From Artocarpus heterophyllus (taxonomy: Eukaryota > Streptophyta > Magnoliopsida > Rosales > Moraceae): a stretch of DNA of 64,000 bases. How positions within the stretch are numbered: the first letter of the stretch is position 1; the number at the start of each line of letters is the position of its first letter. The DNA is taken from positions 25,235,661 through 25,299,660 of the forward strand of contig CM046350.1 in NCBI GenBank assembly GCA_025403435.1. The letters run 5' to 3'. A model generated the notes under the pieces. The model worked only from the letters and a program-made list of their open reading frames with translations. It was not told the origin of the DNA and did not search any database. Made by a program: the position numbers and the translations under genes. Shown here in pieces: positions 1 through 12,274 of the stretch.

Positions 1-3000
1 CATAAAATGGCATTTTTCCTAATTTAACACAAGGCTTTTTTCTTCACATCTTTTCAAAATAGCTTCCTAGTTAAGCAGACAAATATCAAACGAATTACCA
101 AAAACAGTAAAATCATCCATGAAAACTTCCATAATCTTCTCAACCATGTCACTGAAAATGCTCATCATGCATCTTTGAAATGTAGCTGGGGCGTTACAAA
201 GTCTGAATGACATTCGTCGGAAAGCAAAAGTACCAAAAGGACATGTAAACATGGTCTTTTCCTAATCTTCTAATGCTATCTCTATATGATAATATCTTGA
301 ATATCCATCTAGAAAGCAATAGAAAGGATGACCAGCTACACGTTCTAGGATTTGATCGATGAATGGGAGTGGAAAATGGTCTTTTCGAGTGGCGGCATTT
401 AATTTTTGATAATCAATGCACATTCGCCATCAAGTGACAACTCTTGTAGGGACAAAATCTCCTTTTTCATTCTTTATCATAGTTACACCAGATTTCTTAG
501 GAACAACTTGAGTTGGACTGACCTATTTACTGTCTGCAATGCGGTAAATGATACCAGCATTTAACAGTTTCAAAACTTCATTCCTCACGACTTCTTTCAT
601 TGTTGGGTTCAGTCTCCTTTGGGGATCTCTTTTTGGATTAACACCTTCTTCCAATTGAATATGATGGGAGCAAATCAAGGGACTAATACCCTTGATATCA
701 GCTATTGTCCAACCCAATGCATTTTTATGATCACGCAACATGTTAATTAACCGTCTCTCTTGTGATTCATCGAGTTTGGATGAAATGATAACAGGAAAAG
801 ATTCATCAGCTCCTAAGAATGCATGTTTTAGTCCTTTAGGAAGTTGGGCTAACTTAATTTTGGGAATTTCTTTAGTGGATGGTTTTGGCTTTTCTCCTTC
901 TAGGAATAGCTTTTCAAAATGTGGTTTCCAAAACTTTGTTTCTTTGTCTAGTGAATGTTTAGGAATATCAGAAATGAGATTGGGATTTTCAAGATTAGGA
1001 CTTTGGAAGATTTCTTCAAGCACATCAGCTCGTTTTTGAAATTCTTCATGAATAGCTTCATCAATGATTTCAGTGTACGAACACTCATTATTGCTTTGAA
1101 ATTGCTTCCCAATATGGAAAACATTCACTTCAAGAGTCATATTTCCAAAAGAGATTTTCATGAGACCATTTCGACAATTGATGAGAGCATTAGCCGTATC
1201 TAAGAAAGGTCTTCTGAGGATGATAGAAATTTTTGATTCTATATCCACCTTAGTTTGAGTGTCTAAAATGAGAAAATCCACGAGATAATAAAACTTATCA
1301 ACTTGTAACAAAACATCTTCAACTATCCCTCGTGGCTTCTTTATGGATCGGTCTGTGAATTACAAGACCACAGATGTTGGCTTAATCTCTCCAAGGCCTA
1401 GTTGCGAGTAAATCAAATAAGCCATGAGATTGACGCTCGCTCCTAAGTCTAATAAGGCTTGAGTGATTTCATGGGTTTCTATGTAACAGATGATTGTGAG
1501 ACATCTAGGATCTTTGTACTTGACCGGTGCTCTTTGCTCAAGAACTGCACTTAGTTGCTCAGTTAAGAATGTAGTCTTTGGGACATGATGTTTCCTTTTC
1601 ACAGTACACAAATCTTTTATCACTTTGGCATAAGCAAGCACTTGTTTGAGAATTTGCAAAAGAGGAAGATCGATTCGAACTTGCTTCAAATGTTCCAAGA
1701 TGTCTTCATAATTTTCTAGCACTTTCCTAGGAGTTTGAAGAGCTTGAGGAAAAGGGACTTCTACTGGAAACTTATTCACTTCTTCTTCTCCTCTTTGAGG
1801 AACATCTTCTTCTTTACTCGCATCTTCTTCTTTTCACAGTACACAAATCTTTTATCACTTTGGCATAAGCAAGCACTTGTTTGAGAATTTGCAAAAGAGG
1901 AAGATCGATTCGAACTTGCTTCAAATGTTCCAAGATGTCTTCATAATTTTCTGGCACTTTCCTAGGAGTTTGAAGAGCTTGAGGAAAAGGGACTTCTACT
2001 GGAAACTTATTCACTTCTTCTTCTCCTCTTTGAGGAACATCTTCTTCTTTACTCGCATCTGTGGTGTTTGATTTTTCCAATGATTTACCACTGCGAGTAG
2101 TAACATGACTAACCTCTTTATCCTTCTCTTCAGTGTTAGAAGTTTGTATGATGCTTTGTCCTTTAGAAATGACCAGAGCTTGAGATGAACATTTTTCATT
2201 CAATTTTGAAATTTCTTTTGTCATTTGTGTTAAAGCAGCTTCAATTTTCTCACATGACTTGTTTTGTATCTCAATGAATGCTTGCAATGTTTCTTCAAGG
2301 GATTTGCTCGAGTGTGAATCATGTTGAGGAACATTTTCTCCTGATTACATTTCTTCTTCATTTCTCCATTGATTTCCAAATGATTGCTCTTGATTTGAAT
2401 TCCTCCTGTCGAACTTCAAGTTGTTTCTTCCATCAGAATTGAAAGTTTCAGGATAAGGAGTACAAAGCTTATGATTTGTTTTTAAGGCATTACATTGTTC
2501 CTCATATTCTCCTATCACTTCTTGATAAACATGACAGTCCAGTGGCTGTTGATCAAACCTTTTATTCACAAAATTTGTTCCTTGTAGTTCAGCTCTTGTG
2601 ACTACATGACTTCCTTTCTCATTCTTTCCTTTGAGGATTTCTAATTCTCTTGTGAGGTTATCAACTTGAACCTTAAGGTTGTAGCTATCCTCTTTCTTCA
2701 ATTGATGAACTTCAGTTGATCGCGACTTATGAGAAACATCTAATTCAGCCCATAAATGAACTTTTTTAGCAAATTCATCAAGAAATTCCTTGGCCTCTTC
2801 AGGATCCTTATGTAAAAATTTTCCATTGCACATCACTTCCAGATATTGGCGATCATGACTTGTGAGTCATTCGTAGAAAAAGCTGAGAAGACGCCAATTC
2901 TCGTAACCATGGTGAGGACATTGACTCAACAAATCTTTGAATCTTTCCCATGCTTTGTAGAAATTTTCGTGATCGTTTTGGGAGAAAGTCAAAATTTGTT

Positions 3001-3454
3001 TCTTGAGATTGTTGGTCTTTTGATATGGAAAGTATTTGTCGAAGAAAGCAGATGTCATGTCATTCCATGATTGAATGGATCGAGGTCTTAAAGAATAAAA
3101 CCAACTTTTAGTTTTGTCTTTCAGTGAGAAATGGAGAATTTTCAATTTGATGGAATTAACGATATCAGGGTGGCTATGAAAAGTGGCAACAACTTCTTCA
3201 AATTCACGAATATGAACATAAAGATTTTCACTTTCTGATCCAAAGAAAGTCGGTAAAAGTTGAATCATTCCTGGCTTAAAATCTTGTTGTGGAAGATTTG
3301 ATGGAAACACAATACATGAAGAAGTTAAAGTGCGAGTCGGATGCATGAAATCTTTCATCAGCATTCTTTGAGGATTCTCACCAAGATTCTCCATTGCGAA
3401 CGAATTTGCAAGAGTGGTTGACAAAGATGAAGAATGCGAAAAACAGTTTGACAA
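1..3454 (-). pseudogene. Athila-type Ty3 retrotransposon gag-pol, degenerate, truncated by window edge
   Basis: Read on the minus strand this is gag followed by protease and the first half of reverse transcriptase. Pieces: capsid-like gag at 3454-2867 and 2836-2345, a coiled Lys/Glu-rich gag tail at 2287-1814, a retropepsin-like segment with a DLGAS active site at about 1480-1430 and the protease flank at 1311-523, then RT with the FMDDF catalytic motif at about 130-105. The same order and motifs occur in the intact Athila at 42594-47882, so lineage assignment is by direct comparison. The frame is broken by several stops and a tandem duplication. RNase H and integrase would lie left of the window. 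FMDDF is intact, but the element cannot make a full polyprotein. Class is certain; exact boundaries are not. Confidence 0.88.
1595..2064. repeat. 235-bp perfect-register tandem duplication inside gag/PR
   Basis: Copy A is 1595-1829 and copy B is 1830-2064. They are in direct tandem and I see one substitution (about 1718 versus 1953). 235 is not a multiple of three, so the duplication by itself shifts the gag-pol frame. Near-identity means it is much younger than the decay of the element around it. Confidence 0.92.
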
Positions 3455-4208
3455 TTGTTCACTAGGGTTTCTTAAGTCTAAAGCCTTAACAATCGACTAA
3501 GTTTGAATCATTAGCCCTAAGTGTTTTTTTTTTCTCTTTTTTTTTATTTTTTATTTTTGATTTTTGATTTTTTTTACCCTTTTTTTTTTACAAGGATAAA
3601 GACAAATGCTAAGCTTTTCTTTATTCAGGGAGAATAAAGTAGTGAATGAAAAGCACTCGCCTGAGTTATTTTGTAGATCTTGAGAATTATATACCTTAAG
3701 GATGTTCCCAGAAAAGATTGGTGGGGCTAAGGCTCCTTAAAAACCAATCTCCTAGTCAGAGCAATGTTCCTGGAATGACTGGTGTTGGGAAAGTTTCCAA
3801 AATTAACCGGCTATGGGAATGGTATCTGAGCCAGTACTAGCATCCAGATAGAACTTCCTCAAAGGATACTCTTCGCAAAACCACAATTTAGTTTATGAAA
3901 AACCTAACTCTAAAATTTTATGATGTTTTATTTCTAAGGCAAAAACCTAAATCTAAACCTAAAACTAACAAAGTAAATATTTTACAAAGAAAATAAAATT
4001 TTTAAGTTTTATTATTATTATTATTATTATTTTATTTTTTTTATTTTTTATGAATAGAGAACAGTGTATGAATAGTAACTTCATGAATAGTAGCCTACTT
4101 AATTAAATAATCAAACTAAAATAACAAAATTTATACTATTTACAAGATAAGGACAAAGTACTTACCTAGTTTCCTACTTAATTTAGCAATCTGACAAAGT
4201 AATAGCAC
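3455..4208. other. Non-coding leader of the left Athila-type element
   Basis: Between the gag start and the primer-binding site. It contains T-rich tracts (3527-3590) and an AT-rich run with ATT microsatellite (4010-4045). No coding frame is seen. Length and position fit the untranslated leader of an Athila element on the minus strand. Confidence 0.6.
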
Positions 4209-4226
4209 CTCCCCGGCAACGATGCT
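4209..4226 (-). other. Decayed primer-binding site (tRNA-Asp type)
   Basis: The plus strand reads CTCCCCGGCAACGATGCT. It matches the 3' end of plant tRNA-Asp (CCCCGGCAACGGCGCCA) except in the last bases. The intact equivalent is at 47965-47982. It lies immediately inside the LTR edge, as expected for a minus-strand element. Confidence 0.75.
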
Positions 4227-4233
4227 AGATTTT

Positions 4234-6340
4234 TGGTAACGCCCCAAAATGTATTTCTTTAAACGGTGGACATTTGTAGTATAAAAAAGTTGTCATATCC
4301 ACAGGGAAATGAAAATTTATACCTCAGCAAATTGATAAAAATAAACGTTCAAAAAGGCAATCACTTTTTCAGTGCAAAGTGTAAACTGAGATAAATATTT
4401 TTGTGGTTTTTATTTTATTCAATTTAAAATTTAAAGCATAAAATTAAAATGATGAAGTTTTGCGAATCCCTTGTATGTTTTGCAACTGATATGAAATTTT
4501 AACTCTAATTAATAATTATCTAAAGCATTTGATTTATTATATCTTATCTCATTAATTACAAGCACATTTTACTAATTATATAGGACAACCTAAATCAACA
4601 ACATAGCAAGCCATAATGCAGTAAGGGTCTGCCTATAAAAACTAGCAAAATAATTATTGGTGCACTAATTATGAAAATTATAACAACTGTCACTTAATTA
4701 TAATTAACATAATTATAGGATAGAAAAGATAATAACAAATCAAAATTAATATATTTTAGTGGAATAAATTTTTACATTCACTCCGGCAGCACTTCGTCTT
4801 ATGAAATATCTAGAATCGACAATATAACAAGTCATACTACAGTAAAAGACATTCTATAAAATTAAGATCATTTCATTATTATTAATATTAACTATGCAAC
4901 AGAATTAAATTATATAAAGAAAGCATGACTGAATTTACGTAAAAATTGGCAACATAACAACATTAACAATAATTATTGAAAACAAAAAGATATAATTTAT
5001 TTCAAAAATATAAGCATTACCACACAGATATAGAGTTAAAATCCATACCAAAATACTATGCATACAAGATCATCTCTCTGCCTCACCAGACACTCTACTC
5101 TAATTTAAGCATTATTTTATTATTATTATTTTTACCTAAGAAGATACTGCTTAGTCTAACTCAGCAGAAAAAAAAAAGAAGAGGAAAGAGGGCCAAAGGC
5201 CCGAAGGGATGTTTCAAGTGAGTCAAATGCCTCAGTATTTATAGGGGCTTAAAAATCACAATTTGCCGTTTGTAATTATTATTTTTTCCTGTTGAAAGTT
5301 GACAAATTTGGATCATGTGGATCCTTTTTTCTCTTCTATTTCTTCGCTTATCCGCGTTCCCGAGTGTGCAAATTTTCCTTTGTAATCCCGTGTGATGCGA
5401 CAACTAGCAGTAGTAAAACGGACTGATTGTGACCGTTGATCACCAGATCCAACAGATCCAATTGCGCTCGAGAATAGGCCCAAGTGGGACCGAGATTCGA
5501 GGCCGTCAGATTGGTCTTCCTCAGCTGATTTAATGGCTAGGAAGACGGATGCACGTGGAGTCTACCGCACGAGATCCGACGCGGCCTGAGATGCTCCTCC
5601 GACGCATCTGCAACTTGTCGACGCGTGTGATGCACGCGCTAATAAAAAAATGACACGTGGATAGCACTGCGAGATTCCGCTGACGCATCGGATGACACCA
5701 TGACACGCATTCCTCTGTTCGACGGCTGAGATCGTTTTGTTAGTTGATTCGACAGTCAAAAATGTGCCACGTGTCCCCCTTAGATGAATTCTAATATTTT
5801 AATGCATTTGATGTCCGATTTTATCCATTTTGGTGTCGTTTTGCTCCGTCTTTCCTCTAGATTTCAAATCTAAAAATTACAAACACACTAATATTAATTA
5901 TTTTACAAACATAATATTTACAAAAATATTAAAAATATTTATTTTAGATTAAAACACATAAAAATAAATAAAAACTCCTAAAATTTTCAGTCTCTTAAAG
6001 TTTAGCACTGATATAATTTTTATGACTTGGAAATATTTTTAAAAATTACTAAAAATATAGTAAAACATATTTACAAACTTAAAACACACTATCAAATACT
6101 CTAAAACTCAAAATAAGATAACCGCATTCCTTTTACGGTTTTAACTATTTACAGACTAGACACTTATTTAACACACTAAAATGACTCTAAAAATTACTAA
6201 CAATTCTTTTAAACATAAAAACACACTAAAAACACATTTTTAAACATATTTACACACTAAGACACAAAAATACTTATTAACATAAAATGCTACTAATTAG
6301 AGGATTTAATGAGAAATAAAAGCATAAATCAATGATTTAA
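4234..6340 (-). repeat. 5' LTR of the left Athila-type element (outer end approximate)
   Basis: It begins right after the primer site with TGGTAACGCC. AT-rich, non-coding sequence follows, with a GC-richer block at 5400-5780 and a minus-strand TATA box at 5236-5244. The partner LTR is outside the window, so the outer boundary cannot be fixed; transposase-like sequence of the next element is visible from about 6480, which caps it. Three ACGTG cores (near 5551, 5655 and 5764) lie upstream of the TATA box in the direction of transcription. Confidence 0.6.
5236..5244 (-). promoter_or_regulatory. LTR TATA box
   Basis: Minus strand CTATAAATA, about 1 kb from the primer-binding site, with the GC-richer U3-like block upstream. 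It is the best core promoter in this LTR. Confidence 0.55.
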
Positions 6341-9300
6341 GCCTTACAAAATATACACTTTTACAGTCTCATCAATTGCCCAGTAGGTAGTTAGATGTAA
6401 CCATGCTGGCATTACTATGATAGCCTTAGAGCACCTTAGAGCTTTAAGGTCTTTATCCTCAGGAACGCTTAGGTGTAAGGTTGAGCCATCCAGTTGATGT
6501 GTCGAAATGGAAGAAATTTGATACGGAGAATCCTGACTTCGGTGCAGAACCAAGGAATCTTTGTTTTGCTTTATCTACAGATGGAATGAATCCTCAGACT
6601 AACTAAATTGCAAGCACAGTACTTGGCTATCATTCTTGTCAATTACAATCTTCTACCATACTTGTGCATGAAGCGAAAGTTCTTGACACTAACTTTGTTG
6701 ATCTCTGGACCTAATCAACCAGGAAATGACATTGATGTATACTTAGCACCATTGATCTATGAGTTAAGGAGATTGTGAGAAAAGTGTTATAGAAGTCTAA
6801 GATGCCTACTATTAATGACTTTCCTACATATGGAAACCTATTTGGATACTTGATGAAAAGTCAATAGGTTGTCTTGTTTGCATGACGGATACATCTTCAT
6901 TTCAACCAAAGCATGGTAAGAAGATAGTTTACGATGACCATAGATAGTTTTTGCCTATGAACCATATATCGTAGAAAGAAGAAAGCATTTAATGGTAATG
7001 CTAGAAAGATGACCTCGAAGACTGTTGACAGGTAATAAAGTGTTTGAGATAGTGAGGAATATCAAAGTGGATTTTGGAAAGTCAAAAAATAAGAAGAAAG
7101 CACCAGTGAGAGAAAGACCATGGCAAAAGAAGTCAATTTACTTTCAACTTCTATACTGGAGTGCTCTTTTTATTTGTCACTATTTTGATGTCATGTACAT
7201 TGAGAAGAACGTTTGTGAATCGATGGTGGGTACATTACTTGACATTCCTAGCAAAACTAAATATGGTCTCAATGCATGGTTAGATCTTGTTGAAATGAAA
7301 ATAAGAGGTGATTTGGCTCCTAAAAAAAGGGTGCTTGGAATTACTTGCCTCCGGCAAAGTATACCTTATTGAGACAAAAGAAAAAAAAGTTTTGTGAATG
7401 GCTTGCTTTAGTCAAAGTTTCGAAAGAGTATTCTTTAAACTTTAAAAACTTGGTGTCAATGAAAGACTTGAAGCTTGTTAGCATGAAGAAACATAATTGT
7501 CACACTTTGATGCAACAATAATTGCCCCTTGTGTTGCATGGAATTCTTCCATCAGAGGTAAGATATGCACTTACAAAGTTTTTTTTCTTTTTAAACTCTA
7601 TTTGCTCCAAGGTGTTAGATTCAATAAAGCTTGATACAATACAAGCAGAGTTGGTGAAGACCTTGTGCATGCTTGAGAAGTACTTTCCACCATCATTTTT
7701 TGATATTATGATTCACTTAATGGTGCACTGAGTACCTGAAGTTGGGCTTTGTGGGCCAATGTACTTGAGGTGGATGTATCCATTTGAAAAATACATGAAG
7801 ATTTTGAAGGGTTATGTCAAGAATCAAAATACGTTGGAGGGTTGTATTATAGAGAATTGCATCCTTGAAGAAGATGCGAAGTTTTTCTCTGAATACTTGT
7901 CCAATGTCGAAGCAATCGGTTTGCCAAGGAAGGTTAACATTGGGCCAAAAGCAATGTCTATTAGTACTCCATCATCTATTTCTCGTGAGGAATGGGAGCA
8001 GACATGTCTTCATGTTTTGTACAATACTCATGTGGTCGAACCATGCATAGAAGTCCACATGAAGGAAATAAAAGGTGTGAATCCCAAAAGAGGGAAGAGT
8101 GAGAAATGGTTGCAAGATGAACAACACCACACTTTTAGAGAGTGATAAAGATACACATATATAATAAGGCTCATGAGTCTCGAAAAGGAAGGTGTCTCAG
8201 AAGAATTGTTTAAGTTAGTTGGAGGATTCTCGTTCACGTTCATGAGATATATTTTGTATTCAATAAATGGTTTTACTTTTTCCACTCACGAAAGAGATGA
8301 GAAACACTTAGCCTAAAATAGTGTGTGTGTCTTTGTGTAATCCCATGCATGTTTCCTCCACAAAAGACAAGAATCCCGTACATGGAACAATGACATACTA
8401 TGGTTATGTTGACTACATTTGGGAACTTGACTATTGTAGACTTCGAGTAACACTTTTTTAGTGCAAGTGGGCTAACAATGACTATGTGAAGGTTGATAAG
8501 TTGTAGTAATAGACTTTAGAAGATTGGGTTACAAGAATGATTCGTTCACCGTGGCATTGCAAGCTAAACAAGTCTTTTATACCACTGATCCTAAAGATTT
8601 AGAGTTGCCATTAGTCATGCTAATGAAGCCAAGAGCAGTTAGTGATGGTGATGAGGATAATAATGAAGGCTGTGATATTCTATCTTTTAGCAAAGGATTG
8701 CCATCAGTGGAGGAGGTTGATATCTTTGATGATGACGATTCACATTTGTCCATTTATATGTTGAATTGACTTGTGTTGATAACTCTATAATAATAGTTAA
8801 AGGAAAAAGTAATCATTTTTAGATTATTATATTTTTTCGTTGAACTATTTAATAAGAAATTTCATTTGTATTGCAATTATGTTGTATTTCATTCTCATGG
8901 ATGTTGCAATGCAAACTTTGTTGTATTTTTATTTGGTATATCATACCAAAAAGAATGAATAATGTGAAAATTTATTGAAATTGCATGTTAAATTTGTTCA
9001 CTTTTTTCATTAGTTTATAGTTGTTTTAAATATTTTGTATTATAAATAATTTATTTCTTCAAGTGTGGAGATGTAGTAAATGGTTAAATATCTGTGAATT
9101 GTAAGGCCATAAAATAGAATCACGGAATTAGGCCACTTGTGGGAGAAATGACCAAAACAATAGTATCTTTTTTTCCAGCTCCAGACTTTAGACAACGGTT
9201 TTTTATTAAAACGATTATAGTTTTTATTAAAACCATCATCTAATGTTTGGGGCGCACACCAAACCCCACACCTGGTTGACTTTAGTCTATTGTTTATAAT

Positions 9301-9384
9301 TGTCATCTGTAATGATGTGTTTTACAACTATGAATTAGATGACGGTTTCTGCGACTGTTGTCTAATCTCCTACGTGTACTAGTG
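6340..9384 (+). mobile_element. CACTA (En/Spm) transposon, decayed, right end preserved
   Basis: It holds TNP2-class transposase fragments followed by a 3' non-coding region with repeated subterminal motifs (forms of TTAGATGACGGTTT and its complement at 9225-9365). It ends in ACTAGTG at 9384, the complement of a CACTA terminus. No matching left terminus is seen; the left side meets the LTR at about 6340, so the 5' part is missing. Confidence 0.8.
6480..8769 (+). pseudogene. TNP2-class CACTA transposase, broken
   Basis: Consecutive pieces match the usual order of plant TNP2 transposases. About 6500-6600 has the WKKFDTENPDF and RNLCFALSTDGMNP region. About 6650-6780 has NLLPYLCMK and GPNQPGNDIDVYLAPLI. 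About 7025-7370 has the MYIEKNVCESMVGTLLDIPSKTK region. A DUF4218-like part runs about 7500-8145 (LHGILPSEVR, GPMYLRWMYPFEKYMK, GYVKNQNTLEGCI). A DUF4216-like C-terminus is at 8524-8769 (QAKQVFYTTDP, acidic tail). Several frameshifts and stops, and a missing N-terminus, make it non-functional. Confidence 0.85.
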
Positions 9385-9412
9385 GGAGCAGGTAAATAAT
9401 TCTCTTAAGTAT

Positions 9413-10733
9413 TGATTCGGGGCTTGAATAATAAGAGCATTGAATTCGTGATTAAGTTCATGAATTTATTATTCATTAGAGAATCACTGACACTCAAAGA
9501 TAAATAAGTAATTAGAGAGATTAACAGATTTCACCTAGTTCAATTACGAATTATTTTTGAAAGATTGAGTTATATGAAATGGCTATCAAATGAAAAACTA
9601 TAAGAAATGAGTAATTAAATATCTATAATTTTTAAAAGTACAATTTCAAGTATTTAGTGGAGTTGCATTAGAATTAAAAAAAAGTAAGATATCAATTAAA
9701 GAGGTTAATTAATATATTAGTTTTATTGGAGCTTGAAATTGGGTCCATTAGTCCCCAGTCATAACACTATTCGTACAAGTGGAATTATTAATTTAAATAA
9801 TTAATTTAAAATTATGAAATTTTAAATTAAATATCACTCAAAATAAATTAATTATGAATTGATTTATATTTATTAAGTAATAAGATTATTTAATAAATAA
9901 TTTATAATTATTAACTAATAAGACAATTTTATAAAATAATTGATTTTGAAAATGCACATAGTCAGGCCCACCCACTGTATAGGTTGTGCACACAATAAGT
10001 TTCTATATTTAAAATTTTCAATATTGAATAAATGTGATTTAATTCAAATATGAAAAGTTAAATATGGAGACGAATGAGATTGGGTGACATGCAGATTTTC
10101 TCTCTCCCTTCTCCCCAAACTAGCGCTTTACATAGAGATACAGAATCTGTGTGTCTGGCGCCTATCACTGTAGGAAAAGGAAACACGTTTTTTTATTTTA
10201 ATTAAAAGATGTGATATTAAATTAAAATAAAAGGACTTTCCATAATTAATTAGCTTTTTCATTCTCTATAAATAAAAGCATCCTCTATTCATTAGACATA
10301 TACAAGTGAGTCTTCGAGAGAGTGAGAGAATTTTGCCAAATTTCCCTTATATAGACATGTAAGAAAGAAAGAGAGAAGAAAATTTCTTCCTAAGACCTGT
10401 TTTGCTTATGCATTGAGATTAATAGGTGACTTAAATTAGTTGAGTAATTTTTCAAAAAGCATATTCCTCCAAAACCTACTTGTTTGTCCATTCGATGCCA
10501 AGGACTAGGCGAGGAAGACTGTGGTTTTGTCAGTCCTTTGTCATTCATTTAATCTTGTTCATCTCCGTTCATTTTAGTAAGCAAAGTTTTATATATTTAT
10601 TTAAGCATTAATTAACATAATCTATAGTATTTACAAAAGTTTTAAGAAAATTTTTATTATATACGATCTGCACCATAACTATGTTTCCGCTATTTTTATG
10701 AAAATCATTTTCTAAAATCAACAAATTACGTTT
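9413..10733 (+). repeat. Copia-like LTR or solo LTR (tentative)
   Basis: Very AT-rich sequence has a strong TATA region (CTCTATAAATAAAAGC at about 10264-10279), then a CT/GA-rich leader-like stretch, then a region ending in AAAATCAACA at 10733. This layout resembles R-U5 of plant copia LTRs. TG at 9413 and CA at 10733 are plausible ends, but I found no target duplication and no second copy. 9385-9412 and 10734-11144 show nothing recognisable. Confidence 0.4.
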
Positions 10734-11165
10734 TAATTCATTTTTTTCCCACTATAGAACTTCTTCTAAGAAAATATTTGCAATTACTTAAGTACCCTCT
10801 AAAAAAAAGGACATGTGACTTGCATGTGCTTAATATTCACAGAAATGGAAAGTTTCGGTACAATAAGTGAGTGGAGAAAGGATAATATGAATTGAAATTT
10901 AAGGGCATATTACTACATCGCTAAGAATTTGGAGGAAATTTGTGAAATCAAACATTTTATAATATTATTCTCCTAATAAATATTCCAAACATTAATCAAC
11001 ATAACTATCATAACGATTCTTCAACATTTAACCTGAAAATTTAGCCCACATATTGTTTGAACTTACATTTTGAATGGAAAACACAAAATTAATCTTAAAT
11101 TACTATAAAACTTGCCTAAATAGGTATCAATACGACAATACGCCAGCAGCCATCTGGATGGCACA

Positions 11166-11839
11166 TAGGGATGCCATTCTTACCTCGTGTACTCACCCCT
11201 TAGTAGGACTGGTATGAGGATACTATATGGGGGTGGGGGTAGGTATGGGGGCTAAAATCAACCCTCCAGTTCCCCTGCTCCCACCACCGCCCCTGCTTCG
11301 CCCCTGGCCCGATTAGGTATTCTTTATTTTTCTTGCATGTGTATATGTATATGTATTTGTGTGTGTATATTTTTATACATGTATTTATGTGTGTGTGTAT
11401 ATATATATGTGTAAAGGACATGGATATAAAATAATGAAGTATGCATGAACTTATGAAGAGAATATGCAAATAAAAAGAAAAATATTTCTCGTATTTAAAT
11501 GTTTTGATCTATTTTATCAAGTTTTTTCATATTGATGGAGTTTGGATTTTGTTAAAGATTTATTTTAAAAGACATAAGTTATTATATATAATGCCAAATT
11601 TTACTATTGACTTAATAGATTTTGATTCGAGTTTAATAATGTGATAGCAATTTTAAAACTCTAAAAGGTAAATGGATAGGATATGAGGATAGTTCCTCCA
11701 ATTAGGATTCCCAACCCTGCCCCTACCTTAAAGTAGGTGGGAATGGGGGCAAATATGGGGGACAAAAATAGTAGTAGGGTGTGGGGATGGGGGAAGCATA
11801 CCCGCCACCCCATCCCACCCCGTTCCGTTGCCATCCTTA
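11166..11839. mobile_element. Non-autonomous hAT-like element, 674 bp, in the WAK pseudogene
   Basis: Ends are TAGGGATGCCA (left) and the complement of TAAGGATGGCA (right). Flanking 8-mers ATGGCACA (11158-11165) and ATGGTACG (11840-11847) agree at 6 of 8. Subterminal regions are runs of GGGG and CCCC words, including a G-rich stretch at 11228-11250. The middle has a GT/AT microsatellite (11336-11412). No transposase. Terminal form and 8-bp duplication fit hAT. Confidence 0.75.
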
Positions 11840-12024
11840 ATGGTACGGATAGCTTTCGAATCCTGACGAGCGCGGACAAAGGTAACCATAACCGGTTTTA
11901 GATCCAACACACTTGCTATTACCTTTGCACACAAAATTCTTTATTCTCTGTACTTCTTCACATGAAGAAGTATTACCAACTGTCCAGTCAAGGATCAAAG
12001 GAAACTCATTCTTATCCCTAAAAT

Positions 12025-12274
12025 CAAGGACGGAGCTACACACGAATGAGGCTAGACAGCCCTCTCTGAACTTTTTTTCTTTCAATATTGTATATAAAAT
12101 TTTATAAAAAATATATTCTGACCCTTTTTAAAATTATACTCAGCCCCCTTCCTTCCTAAAATTATGTTTCGCCCTTCATAAAGTTTTCATACCTCTTTTT
12201 GTTTATTTTTTTTTATAATATTAGTATATATTCAGCCATTCTTGACTTTTTTTTTTTTTTTGGCTCCATGCCGG
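12025..12274. mobile_element. Small hAT-like MITE, 250 bp, in the WAK pseudogene
   Basis: Left end CAAGGACGGAGC, right end the complement of CCGGCATGGAGCC. Flanks CCTAAAAT (12017-12024) and TCTAAAAT (12275-12282) match at 7 of 8. A T run lies just inside the right end. Ends resemble the common plant family with GGCGGAGCC termini. Confidence 0.65.

Noticed and set aside
11340..11415. GT/AT microsatellite as a regulatory element
   Set aside because: Simple repeat inside a hAT-like element; nothing points to a function.
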